Part shown: positions 23,687-34,142 of the stretch, piece by piece
Layout of the letters: every line of letters starts with the position of its first letter
Numbering within the stretch: the stretch's first letter is position 1
Source: Lachnospiraceae bacterium UBA7784
Lineage (GTDB): Bacteria > Bacillota > Clostridia > Lachnospirales > Lachnospiraceae
Direction of reading: 5' to 3'
DNA length: 64,000 bases
NCBI GenBank assembly: GCA_002480925.1
Contig: DLDA01000010.1
Span: 72,682-136,681 of the forward strand
Program-made: the position numbers and the translations under genes
The notes under the pieces: model-generated
The model's database searches: none
What the model was told of the DNA's origin: nothing
What the model saw: only the letters and a program-made list of their open reading frames with translations

Positions 23687-25219
23687 TTAGAATTCCTTTT
23701 TGTCCTTTATTTCCGGTCTTATTCCAAATATATCAAAGAAGAACTGTCCCTTCTCACGGAAATATTCCTTTTCCAGATTCAGCGGCTGCTGTGAAGATAC
23801 TGTTATATAAAGGGTATCATTTCTGAGTCTTATAGACATATCCTTGAACTTCTGCTTGTGACTTGAATCAAGAGCATTGCAGATACGAAGGATAGCTAAA
23901 AGCTTAAGGAAGATCACATAATCATCCTCAGAAAGGTCATCCTTTAAGTCCTTATAGGTGAAATGGCTCTTGTGGTTGTACTTTATCACAAGTGCTATAA
24001 GCTTTCTTTCAGCGTGTGTTATGCCAAGTATCTCTGATGACATAACTATGGTATATGAGCTTAGTGCTGCAGATGAAAGACTTATATACTTGCCGCAGTC
24101 ATGCAGTATGGCAATGACTCTGGTAAGGATCCGGCATCGTCTTGGAAGCGCTGATCTCTTTGCGACAGCATCATAGATAGCTGTGCTGATCTTATCCATC
24201 ATCTTTATATGTGGCTGATAGGATCCGAATCGCTCGGCTGTAAAGTATGCCGCACTTATTATATCCTTGTCAAAGTCATGAGAGCTCCTTAGTGTTCCGG
24301 TGTTATAGAGAGTATGGTAGATAATACCATCATGGATGGATATTCCCGGACTTGAGATCTTCCTGCAGTCAGTCTGCATGATAAGAGCCTTATATACCAG
24401 AAGGAATGGCAGGACCATTCCATCAGGATCCTCTATTCCGAACTTTTCAAAGGTATTACGGAAAAAATTAAGCGATCCTATCTTGTTTAAAAAATCAACT
24501 GTATCCTTTTTTTCTATTGCCTTTTGAAGCTTACTGTTCTCGCTGAAAAGAGAAAGGACATTATTGAAGTTGTCGTTTAAAAGGATAAGATATTCAGGCT
24601 TCCTGTCCTTCAGATACATATTAAAGAATGTATCGGTTTCTTTGAGTATCATCTCATAAACCTGTTCCCTTGCATCTGCCTTCTGGGCAAGGGAGATGAG
24701 ATTTTCCCTTACAGAGGCTGCTCCAAAAAGGATATGCTGGGTTGTAAGGAGCTTTCCGTCGCGGAAGAGGGTAAGCTGGATGGAGGATCCTCCTATGTCG
24801 GCAAGGAGGGCTGAGCTTTCTGTCATCTTACTGAATTCGGGAAGAGCAGCCAGAGCCTCATAATTATAGAAACGCTGCTGTGAATTGGTAAGCAGCTTGA
24901 CGAAAAGGCCGCATTTAAGTCTGATACGGTCTGATAATATCCAGAAATTCGCAGCCTTTCCAACCGCATATCCTACATATACCTGATAGAAATCTATCCT
25001 GTATTCCTCAAGCGCCTGCTTCATGTCCACAAGAGAATCAATGATACTATCCATAGTCTCGTGTGATATATTGCCACTGGTATAGATATCGTGTCCAACT
25101 GAAACAGGTTTCCTCAGATCATCGATTACCCTTAGTCCCTGATCCTTTTTTACCTCATAGATACGAAGCGAGGTCTCATAGGTTCCTATATAAATAGATC
25201 CGTATGTTTTCACCCTCAT
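23687..25219 (-). CDS. ppx: Ppx/GppA exopolyphosphatase with HD domain
   Basis: Hydrolyses polyphosphate ends and/or pppGpp. 510 residues: an actin/hexokinase-like ATPase fold in the first ~300 residues (GSIYIGTYETSL, then ADIGGSSIQLTLF as phosphate-binding loop), and an HD-type C-terminal domain (HDCGKYI, with HKSH further on). Start has AGAGG upstream. Paired with ppk1. Confidence 0.9.
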   Translation of the reverse strand: MRVKTYGSIYIGTYETSLRIYEVKKDQGLRVIDDLRKPVSVGHDIYTSGNISHETMDSIIDSLVDMKQALEEYRIDFYQVYVGYAVGKAANFWILSDRIRLKCGLFVKLLTNSQQRFYNYEALAALPEFSKMTESSALLADIGGSSIQLTLFRDGKLLTTQHILFGAASVRENLISLAQKADAREQVYEMILKETDTFFNMYLKDRKPEYLILLNDNFNNVLSLFSENSKLQKAIEKKDTVDFLNKIGSLNFFRNTFEKFGIEDPDGMVLPFLLVYKALIMQTDCRKISSPGISIHDGIIYHTLYNTGTLRSSHDFDKDIISAAYFTAERFGSYQPHIKMMDKISTAIYDAVAKRSALPRRCRILTRVIAILHDCGKYISLSSAALSSYTIVMSSEILGITHAERKLIALVIKYNHKSHFTYKDLKDDLSEDDYVIFLKLLAILRICNALDSSHKQKFKDMSIRLRNDTLYITVSSQQPLNLEKEYFREKGQFFFDIFGIRPEIKDKKEF

Positions 25220-25248
25220 AATTTATAACCTCTTTCAAATACTATTGT

Positions 25249-26382
25249 TTAATAATTTCCCAGAATCTTCAGATCATCTGTCTCACAGGAAAGACCGACA
25301 AGGGCGTTAATGACTCCCTCGTCCAGGAGATTCCCTTCGAAATCAACAAAGAAACGGTATTCCCATGGGCGTCCCTTCAGAGGTCTTGATTCTATCCGGC
25401 TCATATTGATGCCGTTAAAGGCAAAATGAGTCAGAATCCCGTAAAGGCTTCCCTCCTGATTCGGCAGAGTAAAGCAGATCGAGATATTGCAGGCATCGCG
25501 TCTGAATATCTTCTTTGCTGAAACGATTATAAATCTAGTCTCGTTATCCTTCTCATCCTGAATGGAGCTTTTTATGACCTGAAGGTCATAAAGGCTTGCA
25601 TTGATGCTTCCTGCTATCGCTGCTTCTGTAGGATCATTATCCTCCTTTACCTTCTGTGCAGCGAGGGCCGTGTTCTCGACCTGGGTCGTAACCACTCCGT
25701 CCATATCGCATCGAAGGAAGGAGGCGCACTGCATAAGGGCCTGGGGATGGGAATATACATGCTTTATCGACTCAAATGTAGCATCCTTTGTCCCTAAAAG
25801 AGCATGATCTATTTTAAGGATCTCTTCTCCAATTATAGCACAATCATATTCACTTAGAAGATCAAGATTCTGACTTACCGTACCGGCTGTAGAATTCTCT
25901 ATAGGAAGGACTGCGTAATCAGCCTTTTTTTCACGAAGAGCATCCATTGCATCTCTCCAGGTAGCCACATGAAATGAGTCCACGTCCTTGCCGAAAAAAT
26001 CATTGGTTGCAGCCTGACTGTATGCACCCTCTACGCCCTGATATACGACTCTTACTCCTGTCAGATTGAAGGATCCGACACAGGTGAAGCCTGTATCAGT
26101 CCGTATTCCTCTTTCAGCCAGCATCTGGTACTGCTTCTTGCGGCTTATAGACATGATCAGAGAAAAGAATTCACGGATACCTACCTCCATGAATGAATCC
26201 TTTACTCCCTCAGTCAGATGGGCGATCTTGGCCTCTTCCCTGGCCTTGTCCATGACAGGCCGGTTATGGGCTATCTTATATTCTGCCACATCGCATGAGT
26301 AAGCAAGCCTCTTCTTGAAAAGCGACAGCAGCTCGTTGTCAACATCGTCAATATTTTGCCTTATTTGTGTTAAATCTTCCAT
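25249..26382 (-). CDS. pheA: Bifunctional chorismate mutase / prephenate dehydratase
   Basis: Phenylalanine biosynthesis: chorismate to prephenate to phenylpyruvate. 377 residues: AroQ-type chorismate mutase (1-90; IDDVDNELLSLFKKR), prephenate dehydratase (about 108-285; VYQGVEGAYSQAA, PIENSTAGTV, TRFIIVS), and a C-terminal ACT domain (about 295-375; GSLYGILTHFAFNGINMSRIESRP) for feedback by Phe. 27 bp after polC; no leader or own promoter is visible. Confidence 0.95.
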   Translation of the reverse strand: MEDLTQIRQNIDDVDNELLSLFKKRLAYSCDVAEYKIAHNRPVMDKAREEAKIAHLTEGVKDSFMEVGIREFFSLIMSISRKKQYQMLAERGIRTDTGFTCVGSFNLTGVRVVYQGVEGAYSQAATNDFFGKDVDSFHVATWRDAMDALREKKADYAVLPIENSTAGTVSQNLDLLSEYDCAIIGEEILKIDHALLGTKDATFESIKHVYSHPQALMQCASFLRCDMDGVVTTQVENTALAAQKVKEDNDPTEAAIAGSINASLYDLQVIKSSIQDEKDNETRFIIVSAKKIFRRDACNISICFTLPNQEGSLYGILTHFAFNGINMSRIESRPLKGRPWEYRFFVDFEGNLLDEGVINALVGLSCETDDLKILGNY

Positions 26383-26409
26383 CCTGTTTCCTTTAAATCC
26401 ATGTAAAAT

Positions 26410-29400
26410 TTATAGCATATCGAAAAACGACAGCTGGTTGCTCTCAGGCAGTCCCTTAAGAAGTCCAAGATTTTTCATAGTATCACATACAGTCTGCGAC
26501 ACATGACCTCTCTCCTTTATATCATCGATAGAAAGAAACGGCTTCTGGGCTGCTGCTATTGCTAAGGATTCTGCTGCTGCCTCTCCCATTCCATCGATCG
26601 ATGAGAAAGGAGGAAGAAGCTTTCCGTCAACTATCTTGAAGTATCTGGCATCAGATCTGTAAAGATCCAGAGGAAGGAAATCGAAGCCTCTGGCATACAT
26701 TTCCTGTACTATTCTCATATCTCTTTCGCTTCCCTTGTCCTTTGCAGTAAGCTTTTCATTGCTCTTTCCCTTATCGTCAAGTTCCTTAAGGTAGTGCTTT
26801 AATACCTCCTCTCCCCGGCACATTTTCTCATAGGAAAAATCTGTCGCCCTTATAGAGAAGAAGGCTGCATAATAGGCCAGAGGGTAATATACCTTAAAGT
26901 ATGCCACCCTCCAGGCCATCATCACATAGGCCGCAGCATGAGCCTTAGGGAACATATATTTGATCTTCTCGCAGGATCCCTTGTACCAGTCCGGCACTCC
27001 ATGTGCTTTCATATCTGCTACCCAGTCATCCCATTCTGCAACCTGATGCTTTGCGACCTTTCCCTTTCTTACCCGCTCCATTATCGTGAAGCTTTCCTCA
27101 GGATCAAGTCCCTTGTTTATCAGGTAGATCATTATATCATCACGGCAGCAGATACAGGTGGAAAGATCGGCTGTCCCGCTTTTTATCAGGTCCTGTGCGT
27201 TTCCAAGCCATACATCGGTACCATGGGAAAGACCTGAGATCCTTATCAGATCCGAAAACATCTTTGGCTTTGCTTCCTTAAGCATCCCCATTGCGAAATC
27301 AGTTCCGAACTCAGGAATACCAAGGGTTCCCATTTCAGTATGCTTCCACAGGTCATCGGGGCTTACTCCAAGTGCTGATGTATCCTTGAAAAGACTCATC
27401 ACCATCTTGTCATCGAGAGGAATCCTTGTCGCATCAAGCCCCGTTATGTCCTCTAGCCTCCTTATCATTGTAGGATCATCGTGACCTAGTATATCAAGCT
27501 TTAAGAGGTTGCCGTCTATCTTGTGGTAATCGAAATGGGTCGTTATTATATCGCTTGACATATCGTTGGCAGGATGCTGGACCGGGGTAAATGTGTCTAT
27601 TTCCTCACCTACAGGAAGGACCACTATTCCGCCGGGATGCTGTCCGGTAGTCCGTCTCACACCTACACAGCCCTGAACCAGCCGATCCATCTCACAGCGT
27701 CTTTTGCTTATATTATGGGTTTCACAGTAATGCATCAGATATCCATAGGCTGTCTTGTCTGCAAGAGTACCTATAGTACCGGCCTTGAAGGTCTGACCAT
27801 CTCCGAATATGACCGCTGTATAGGCATGGGCCTTGGACTGGTAATCTCCTGAGAAATTCAGATCTATATCAGGCTCCTTGTTGCCCTTGAAGCCAAGGAA
27901 GGTCTCGAATGGTATATCAAAGCCCTGCTTGCTTAATTCATGACCGCATACCGGACAGATCTTATCCGGCATATCGCAGCCTGCATTTCCGGCATAGGCC
28001 TTTACCTCCGGCGAATCGAAGTCCACATAATGACACTTTGGACACAGATAGTGGGCAGGCAGGGGATTTACCTCTGTGATCCCGGCCATGGTGGCGACAA
28101 ACGATGAGCCGACCGAGCCACGGCTTCCGACAAGATATCCGTCCTCATTTGACTTCCATACCAGCTTCTGGGCTATGATATACATAACCGCATATCCATT
28201 TGAAATGATCGAGTTAAGCTCCCTTTCAAGTCTTGCAGAAACCTGTTCAGGAAGGGTCGGACCGTACATCTCATGCGCTTTTGTATAGCAGATGGTCCTT
28301 AAGGTCTCATCTGAGTCCTCGATTACCGGCGGACATTTATCAGGCCTTGTAGGCGCTATCACATCGACCATATCGGCTATCCTGCCCGGATTTTCTATTA
28401 CCACCTCCCGGGCCTTCTTTTCTCCGAGATATGAGAACTCTTTTAGCATCTCATCTGTAGTATGGAGATAGAGAGGCGGCTGATGGTCATAGCCCTTCAT
28501 CTCCTTTTCAGACTGGATTATCCTTCTGTATACCTCATCACAAGGATTTAAAAAATGCACATCACAGGTAGCACATACCGGCTTGTCAAACTCCTCTCCT
28601 AAGGCTACTATCCTCCTGTTTATCTGGCAAAGCCCCTCCTCGGAATCCACAGGGCTCTTATCATCCTCTATAAGGAAGTGGTTATTTCCATTAGGCTGTA
28701 TCTCAAGATAATCATAGAACTGGACTATACGCTGTATGATCTCCTTTTCCTTTCCCAGCATAACGGCCTGATAGAGCTCGCCCGCCTCGCAGGCAGATCC
28801 TATTATAAGTCCTTCTCTGTGCTTTTCTATCTCGCTTTTGGGAATCCGGGGAGTCCTTCTGAAATACTTAAGATGTGATAAGGAGACAAGCCTGTACAGA
28901 TTTATCCTTCCTATATCATTCTTTGCAAGGAGTATACAGTGATAGGGCTTTGCTTTCATAATGGCCTCTGCGTCCATCCTTCCGCATTCATTAAGCTCCC
29001 TAAGGGTATGTATATCCCTCATATATAGCTTTTTTACAAGCTCAAGAAAGATAAGAGCCGTGCATTCTGCATCATCTACTGCCCTGTGATGATGTCCGAG
29101 AGGGACATCAAGGTTTTTGGCTACATTATCAAGAGTAAGCTTTCCTATACCAGGTATCAGAAAGCGTGACATGGGCATGGTATCTGCAAATGTAAAATCC
29201 CAGTCTATACCAAGGTCTCTTGCTTTATTATGGATGAAGCTGCAGTCGAAATCAGCATTATGGGCGACTAGAACAGAGTTACCGCAGAATTCCCTGAACT
29301 TTGGCAGGATCACATCTATACCGGGAGCGGAGCTTACCTGGGCATCGGTTATGCTTGTAAGCTCTGTTATCCTGAAAGGAATAGGTTTTTTGGGGTTTAC

Positions 29401-30855
29401 AAATTCACTGAAGCGGTCAGTGATCTTTCCGTCTTCTATCTTTACAGCACCGATTTCTATAATATCGCATTTTTCGGCAGAAAGTCCTGTCGTCTCTATA
29501 TCAAAGACGACAAAGGTATCTGAAAGGGTCTGGTCCTTTGGGTTTGTGACTATTGTCTTTGTATCATCAACGAGATAGACCTCGCAGCCATATATGATCT
29601 TGAAATCATCATGCCCCTTTGCAGCTGCTGCTGCATCAGGGAAGGACTGGACTACTCCATGATCTGTTATGGCAATGGCCTTATGGCCCCAGCTGATTGC
29701 CTGCTTTATGATATCGGATACATCGCTTACACCGTCCATATCGCTCATCTTTGTATGGCAGTGAAGCTCTACTCTCTTTTCGGCGGCATTATCCATCCTT
29801 CTGACACGGAAGTCACTGATCTCACGGATCCCCTTTACCATACTTATAGATACCTCATGATCAAAGGCATCCATTGATGCAAGACCATTAAGCTGTATGA
29901 AGGATCCGTTCTTTACTCTTGCCTTAAGGAGATCGAACTGGTCCTTTCCGAGGAACATCTTTACCTTTATGGAATCTGAGAAATCTGTAAGAGCAAACAT
30001 ATAGAGGATCTTGCCGTTTCTAAGCTCACGATCCTCAGCCATGAAGACCTGGCCGTGGACTGTTACCTGGCCCATATCTCCGGAAATTTCCTTTATGGCG
30101 GTAAGCGGATCATCAAAATCCCTTCCGTATATCATCATAGGATCCCTGGAGCGGGTGAGATAAACCTTCCTGGTAAACGGCTGCTCCTTATTTTCCTTAT
30201 CAAAGCCGGCTGCATCAGGATGCTTTTCGAGCGGGGCATCCGCTTTCTTTATAGCTTCCTTTTCCTGTCTTTTTTCTGCATCCTTCTCTATCTGCTCTAT
30301 CTCAAGACGAAGTCTGGCCTCATTTTCCTTCCTTCTCTTATCATGTGAGCTGGCCTTTGTATATCTGGTATCGATGATAAGATCAAGGCCCAATCTCTCA
30401 CAGAGGATACGGCTCAAAAGGCGGACAAGCTCATTGTCCACCTCATGACATAGAAGCTCATCCTCTATGACTATAGTCATATGGTTGCCGTCAAACTCCG
30501 CCCGGCTCCTGTCAAGGACCTGAAAAAGTACAGGTGAATATCTGTGGATCTCCTCAAGTATACTGTCCTTGTATGCCTCGTAAAGCTCCTTTGGGGAATA
30601 GCTGCTTGCAGCAAGATTAAACGACTCTATTATGGTGATGTTTACCGGCTTTTCATGGAAATAGACATCCTTTATCTTTTTTTCAAGATTCCAGATGGCT
30701 CTTTTAGGAATAAGAGCATCCGAACGGAGATATACCTTAAGCACAGAATGATCCTTTGTAGTGGAGAGCCTTTCTATATCACAGTTCTCCAGAACATATC
30801 CGCCTCTGTCCTCACTTTTTAGTTTTCCAAAGACATCAAAGAATTTCCTTTTCAT
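26410..30855 (-). CDS. polC: DNA polymerase III PolC (Gram-positive replicative polymerase)
   Basis: Main replicative DNA polymerase with built-in 3'-5' exonuclease. 1481 residues from the ATG chosen here. Order: N-terminal domains, OB fold (about 240-330), PHP (VELHCHTKMSDMDG) interrupted by the exonuclease (VFDIETTGLSAE, near 455-620), then palm with PDIDLNFSGDYQ (catalytic Asp near 996), zinc motif CPKCHYVDF...CPVCGHEL, and C-terminal fingers/HhH. AAGGA lies 6 bases before this ATG, within the last 20 bases of ispG. A more upstream in-frame ATG (30900) would overlap ispG by 65 bases and lacks a binding site. Confidence 0.96.
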   Translation of the reverse strand: MKRKFFDVFGKLKSEDRGGYVLENCDIERLSTTKDHSVLKVYLRSDALIPKRAIWNLEKKIKDVYFHEKPVNITIIESFNLAASSYSPKELYEAYKDSILEEIHRYSPVLFQVLDRSRAEFDGNHMTIVIEDELLCHEVDNELVRLLSRILCERLGLDLIIDTRYTKASSHDKRRKENEARLRLEIEQIEKDAEKRQEKEAIKKADAPLEKHPDAAGFDKENKEQPFTRKVYLTRSRDPMMIYGRDFDDPLTAIKEISGDMGQVTVHGQVFMAEDRELRNGKILYMFALTDFSDSIKVKMFLGKDQFDLLKARVKNGSFIQLNGLASMDAFDHEVSISMVKGIREISDFRVRRMDNAAEKRVELHCHTKMSDMDGVSDVSDIIKQAISWGHKAIAITDHGVVQSFPDAAAAAKGHDDFKIIYGCEVYLVDDTKTIVTNPKDQTLSDTFVVFDIETTGLSAEKCDIIEIGAVKIEDGKITDRFSEFVNPKKPIPFRITELTSITDAQVSSAPGIDVILPKFREFCGNSVLVAHNADFDCSFIHNKARDLGIDWDFTFADTMPMSRFLIPGIGKLTLDNVAKNLDVPLGHHHRAVDDAECTALIFLELVKKLYMRDIHTLRELNECGRMDAEAIMKAKPYHCILLAKNDIGRINLYRLVSLSHLKYFRRTPRIPKSEIEKHREGLIIGSACEAGELYQAVMLGKEKEIIQRIVQFYDYLEIQPNGNNHFLIEDDKSPVDSEEGLCQINRRIVALGEEFDKPVCATCDVHFLNPCDEVYRRIIQSEKEMKGYDHQPPLYLHTTDEMLKEFSYLGEKKAREVVIENPGRIADMVDVIAPTRPDKCPPVIEDSDETLRTICYTKAHEMYGPTLPEQVSARLERELNSIISNGYAVMYIIAQKLVWKSNEDGYLVGSRGSVGSSFVATMAGITEVNPLPAHYLCPKCHYVDFDSPEVKAYAGNAGCDMPDKICPVCGHELSKQGFDIPFETFLGFKGNKEPDIDLNFSGDYQSKAHAYTAVIFGDGQTFKAGTIGTLADKTAYGYLMHYCETHNISKRRCEMDRLVQGCVGVRRTTGQHPGGIVVLPVGEEIDTFTPVQHPANDMSSDIITTHFDYHKIDGNLLKLDILGHDDPTMIRRLEDITGLDATRIPLDDKMVMSLFKDTSALGVSPDDLWKHTEMGTLGIPEFGTDFAMGMLKEAKPKMFSDLIRISGLSHGTDVWLGNAQDLIKSGTADLSTCICCRDDIMIYLINKGLDPEESFTIMERVRKGKVAKHQVAEWDDWVADMKAHGVPDWYKGSCEKIKYMFPKAHAAAYVMMAWRVAYFKVYYPLAYYAAFFSIRATDFSYEKMCRGEEVLKHYLKELDDKGKSNEKLTAKDKGSERDMRIVQEMYARGFDFLPLDLYRSDARYFKIVDGKLLPPFSSIDGMGEAAAESLAIAAAQKPFLSIDDIKERGHVSQTVCDTMKNLGLLKGLPESNQLSFFDML

Positions 30856-31897
30856 TTCTGATCCTTTTAAGCTCATCCTTAAGAGCATCAAGAAGCTCAT
30901 CCTCCGGGAATTTCTTCACATGATCCCCTCTGATCAGGAGTCCGACTCCGTCTCCTCCGGCTATCCCGATATCAGCCTCTCTCGCTTCTCCAGGACCATT
31001 TACCACACAGCCCATAACCGCGATCTTTATGTTCAGATCATCGAATTCAGATGCTATCCTTTCAACCCTTTCAGCCAGTCCTATAAGATCTATCTGGGTC
31101 CGTCCACAGGTAGGGCAGGAAACTATCTCTATTCCGCCCTTACGCAGCCCAAGAGTCTTTAATATCTCCTTTGCTGCTGTGACCTCCTCTATTGGATCAG
31201 CTGTAAGAGAAACTCTTATGGTATCTCCTATACCCTCTGAGAGGATAAGAGCCAGGCCTGAGGCAGACTTTATCAGACCTCTTCTAAGGGTTCCGGCCTC
31301 AGTGATACCGACATGAAGAGGATGGTCTGTCCTTGTAGAGATCAGCTTATGGGCTGCTACGGCTGTCAGAACATCAGACGATTTGATAGAGATGACAAGG
31401 TTGTCATAGCCCATATCCTCTATTACAGCTGCCTCTCTTAAAGCGCTTTCGACAAGAGCCTTGGGAGTTACTCCTCCATATTTCTCCAGAAGGTCCTTTT
31501 CAAGTGAACCGGAATTGACACCTACCCTGATCGGTATATTCCTTTCACTTGCGCATTTTACCACCTCCCTGACTCTTTCCCTGCTTCCTATATTTCCGGG
31601 ATTTATACGGATCTTGTCCGCCCCGTTCTCTATAGAGGCAATGGCAAGGCGGTAATCGAAATGTATATCTGCCACAAGAGGTATATGGATCCTTTTCTTT
31701 ATTTCTGATATGGCCTTAGCGGCCTCCATTGTAGGAGCTGTGCAGCGGATAATATCACAGCCAGCCCTTTCAAGGTCAAGGATCTGTCTTACCGTAGCAT
31801 CCACATCCTCTGTCCTGGTATTGGTCATTGATTGTATCAGAACAGGGTTACCTCCTCCGATAACCCTGTCTCCTATATGTACCTCTTTTGTATCCAT
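30836..31897 (-). CDS. ispG: 4-hydroxy-3-methylbut-2-enyl diphosphate synthase IspG
   Basis: Penultimate step of the MEP isoprenoid pathway, ferredoxin- or flavodoxin-dependent [4Fe-4S] enzyme. 353 residues, two-domain bacterial form. Cluster Cys in SCPTCGR and GCVVNGPGEA. Sits with dxr, cdsA and uppS: precursor synthesis through undecaprenyl diphosphate. It occupies the place where Bacillus has proS, between rseP and polC. Confidence 0.96.
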   Translation of the reverse strand: MDTKEVHIGDRVIGGGNPVLIQSMTNTRTEDVDATVRQILDLERAGCDIIRCTAPTMEAAKAISEIKKRIHIPLVADIHFDYRLAIASIENGADKIRINPGNIGSRERVREVVKCASERNIPIRVGVNSGSLEKDLLEKYGGVTPKALVESALREAAVIEDMGYDNLVISIKSSDVLTAVAAHKLISTRTDHPLHVGITEAGTLRRGLIKSASGLALILSEGIGDTIRVSLTADPIEEVTAAKEILKTLGLRKGGIEIVSCPTCGRTQIDLIGLAERVERIASEFDDLNIKIAVMGCVVNGPGEAREADIGIAGGDGVGLLIRGDHVKKFPEDELLDALKDELKRIRNEKEIL

Positions 31898-31905
31898 TTA
31901 TGCTT

Positions 31906-32946
31906 TTACCTCGAAACGATAAGCTTTCTTATATCATTACCCATAATAAGGACCATAAGGGCCATAAGGATAACGAAGCCGACTCCGTTGATATATTCCT
32001 CAACCTTTTCGGGTATTTTTTTTCTGCTTATTCCCTCAATGATAAAGATAAGTAGTCTTCCTCCATCAAGGGCCGGGAATGGCAGCAGATTCATCACACC
32101 GAGATTGGCTGTAAGAAGGATCGTAATATTTATCAGATTCATCACTACATAATATATGCCATCAGCAAGTGAGCTCTTATAGGTGTCTCCGATCGTCTTT
32201 ACTATACCTACAGGTCCTGACATATCGTTTATGCTTACATGGCCAAGGATAAGCTCCTTTAAGCTCTCGATAACCACATAGATCTGATACTTTATCTCAT
32301 AGAAGCCGTAGGCAATGGTCTTTATCGGTCCCGGATGGCTGCGCAGCTCGCCGCCTCTTACTCCGATCAGATATCTCTTAGTGATCTTGTCATATCTTGG
32401 CTTAAGCCTGGCTGTTCTTATCCTTCCATCCCGTTCATACTTAATAGTAAGAGGCTTTTTCTTATGGAAAAAGGTATAGATGCTTATCTCATTATAGAAA
32501 TGGATCGGGTAACCGTTAATCTGCCTTATGGTATCACCGGCAGTGATCCCTGCCTGCTCTGCCGGATAGCCGGCAGTGGTTCCTGAAACTGTCGGTGCAT
32601 AAAAGCCGGCTGAGCCAATCATTATTACAGAAAGGATAAAGGCCAGCAGAAAGTTGAATAAGGGTCCGGCAAATACTATGAGGAATTTCTGCCAGATCGG
32701 CTTCTTATTGAAGGCTCTTTCATCGTCACTCTCTGAATCCTCTCCCTCCATCACGCAGCTGCCTCCGAATGGCAAAAGCTTCAGGCAGTACCTTGTCTCT
32801 CCCTTTCCAAATGAGAAAAGAGTAGGCCCAAGTCCGAGTGTGAATTCATTGACTCTAACTCCGCAGGCCTTTGCAGTCAGAAAATGTCCGAGTTCATGGA
32901 ATATGATTATAAATCCGAATATCAGTATGGCTATTACTATGTTCAC
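31906..32946 (-). CDS. rseP: Site-2 membrane metalloprotease RseP/RasP
   Basis: Intramembrane zinc protease cleaving anti-sigma factors and signal-peptide remnants. 346 residues. HELGH at 17-21 in the first membrane helix; a PDZ domain (about 115-195; AEQAGITAGDTIRQING); LDGGR in the C-terminal membrane part giving the third ligand. GTG start with AAAGGA 7 bases upstream. Usual neighbour of dxr and cdsA. Confidence 0.94.
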   Translation of the reverse strand: MNIVIAILIFGFIIIFHELGHFLTAKACGVRVNEFTLGLGPTLFSFGKGETRYCLKLLPFGGSCVMEGEDSESDDERAFNKKPIWQKFLIVFAGPLFNFLLAFILSVIMIGSAGFYAPTVSGTTAGYPAEQAGITAGDTIRQINGYPIHFYNEISIYTFFHKKKPLTIKYERDGRIRTARLKPRYDKITKRYLIGVRGGELRSHPGPIKTIAYGFYEIKYQIYVVIESLKELILGHVSINDMSGPVGIVKTIGDTYKSSLADGIYYVVMNLINITILLTANLGVMNLLPFPALDGGRLLIFIIEGISRKKIPEKVEEYINGVGFVILMALMVLIMGNDIRKLIVSR

Positions 32947-32974
32947 CTGGTTTTCCTTTACTGTTGCATATCTG

Positions 32975-34129
32975 TTAAGAGTTTTCCTTTATCAGCTTCT
33001 CTACGAGCTTTTTTACATCCTTTTCTGTTGCAAGAATGTCATCAAGAGTCGGATCATCCTCATAGTCGGACTCCATCATTGCCTGCTGGATAAGAACAGG
33101 TATCTCTGTAAAGCTTATTCTTTCCTCTAGAAAGGCCCTGACTGCCTCCTCATTTGCAGCATTGAATACACAAGGCATATTTCCGCCGGTAAGACTGGCA
33201 TCGAATGCAAGCTGAAGCCCGAAGAAGGTCTCCATATCAGGATGATAGAAATGCAGGGCACCTATCTGGAATAGATCTAGCGAATCCACAGAAAGCTCTC
33301 CTCTTCTCGGATAGGTAAGTGCATAATGGATAGGTATCCTCATATCCGGTACTCCCATCTGCCCTATTACAGCTCCATCATAGAACTCTACCGCAGAATG
33401 AAGTATGCTCTCAGGATGGACAAGGACCTGGATCCTGTTTAGAGGTACGTCAAAAAGCCAGTGAGCCTCTATGACCTCAAGTCCCTTGTTTATCATTGTA
33501 GCAGAATCGACTGTTACCTTCTTGCCCATTGACCAGTTAGGGTTCTTTAGTGCATCAGAAAGAGTTACCTTCTCTAGCTCCTCTAAGCTCATACCCCGGA
33601 ATGGACCGCCTGAGGCTGTAAGCAGAATCCTCTTTATTTCTTCGGATCTGTTTCCCTTAAGGCTCTGGAAGATTGCTGAATGCTCAGAGTCCACGGGAAG
33701 GATTCTTACTCCGTTCTCCTTTGCCAGAGGCATTATGATCTGACCTGCAGCTACAAGCGTTTCCTTATTTGCAAGAGCTATGTCCCTGCCCTTTTTTATC
33801 GCATAGACTGTCGGCATTATTCCCTTCATACCGACTATCGCATTAAGAAGCAGATCTGATTCATCATCCTCTGCAACTGCTCTTAAGCCCTGATTTCCAT
33901 ACATGACCTCGATTGGAAGCTCCTTTAAGTCCTCCTTCAGCCAGAGCGCATCCTCCTCACATTCGCAGGATATGAGATGAGGCATATATTTCCTCGCCTG
34001 CATCAGGAGCAGTTCCCTGTTCCTCCCGCAGGCTAATGAGCTTACCTTTATGTCGCTCATCTGATCCACTACGTCAAGAGCCTGTCTTCCTATCGAGCCT
34101 GTTGAACCGATTATTGATATCTTCTTCAT
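32975..34129 (-). CDS. dxr: 1-deoxy-D-xylulose-5-phosphate reductoisomerase
   Basis: First committed MEP step: DXP to MEP with NADPH. 384 residues. NADPH motif GSTGSIGRQ at the N-terminus; metal/substrate region VDSEHSAIFQ; TASGGPFRG; the flexible loop region NPNWSMGKKVTVDSATM. Confidence 0.97.
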   Translation of the reverse strand: MKKISIIGSTGSIGRQALDVVDQMSDIKVSSLACGRNRELLLMQARKYMPHLISCECEEDALWLKEDLKELPIEVMYGNQGLRAVAEDDESDLLLNAIVGMKGIMPTVYAIKKGRDIALANKETLVAAGQIIMPLAKENGVRILPVDSEHSAIFQSLKGNRSEEIKRILLTASGGPFRGMSLEELEKVTLSDALKNPNWSMGKKVTVDSATMINKGLEVIEAHWLFDVPLNRIQVLVHPESILHSAVEFYDGAVIGQMGVPDMRIPIHYALTYPRRGELSVDSLDLFQIGALHFYHPDMETFFGLQLAFDASLTGGNMPCVFNAANEEAVRAFLEERISFTEIPVLIQQAMMESDYEDDPTLDDILATEKDVKKLVEKLIKENS

Positions 34130-34142
34130 GAAATCTCTCCGA

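Noticed and set aside
26410-30855. Several open frames of 60-150 codons on the strand opposite polC
   Set aside because: They lack ribosome binding sites and mirror the codon structure of polC.
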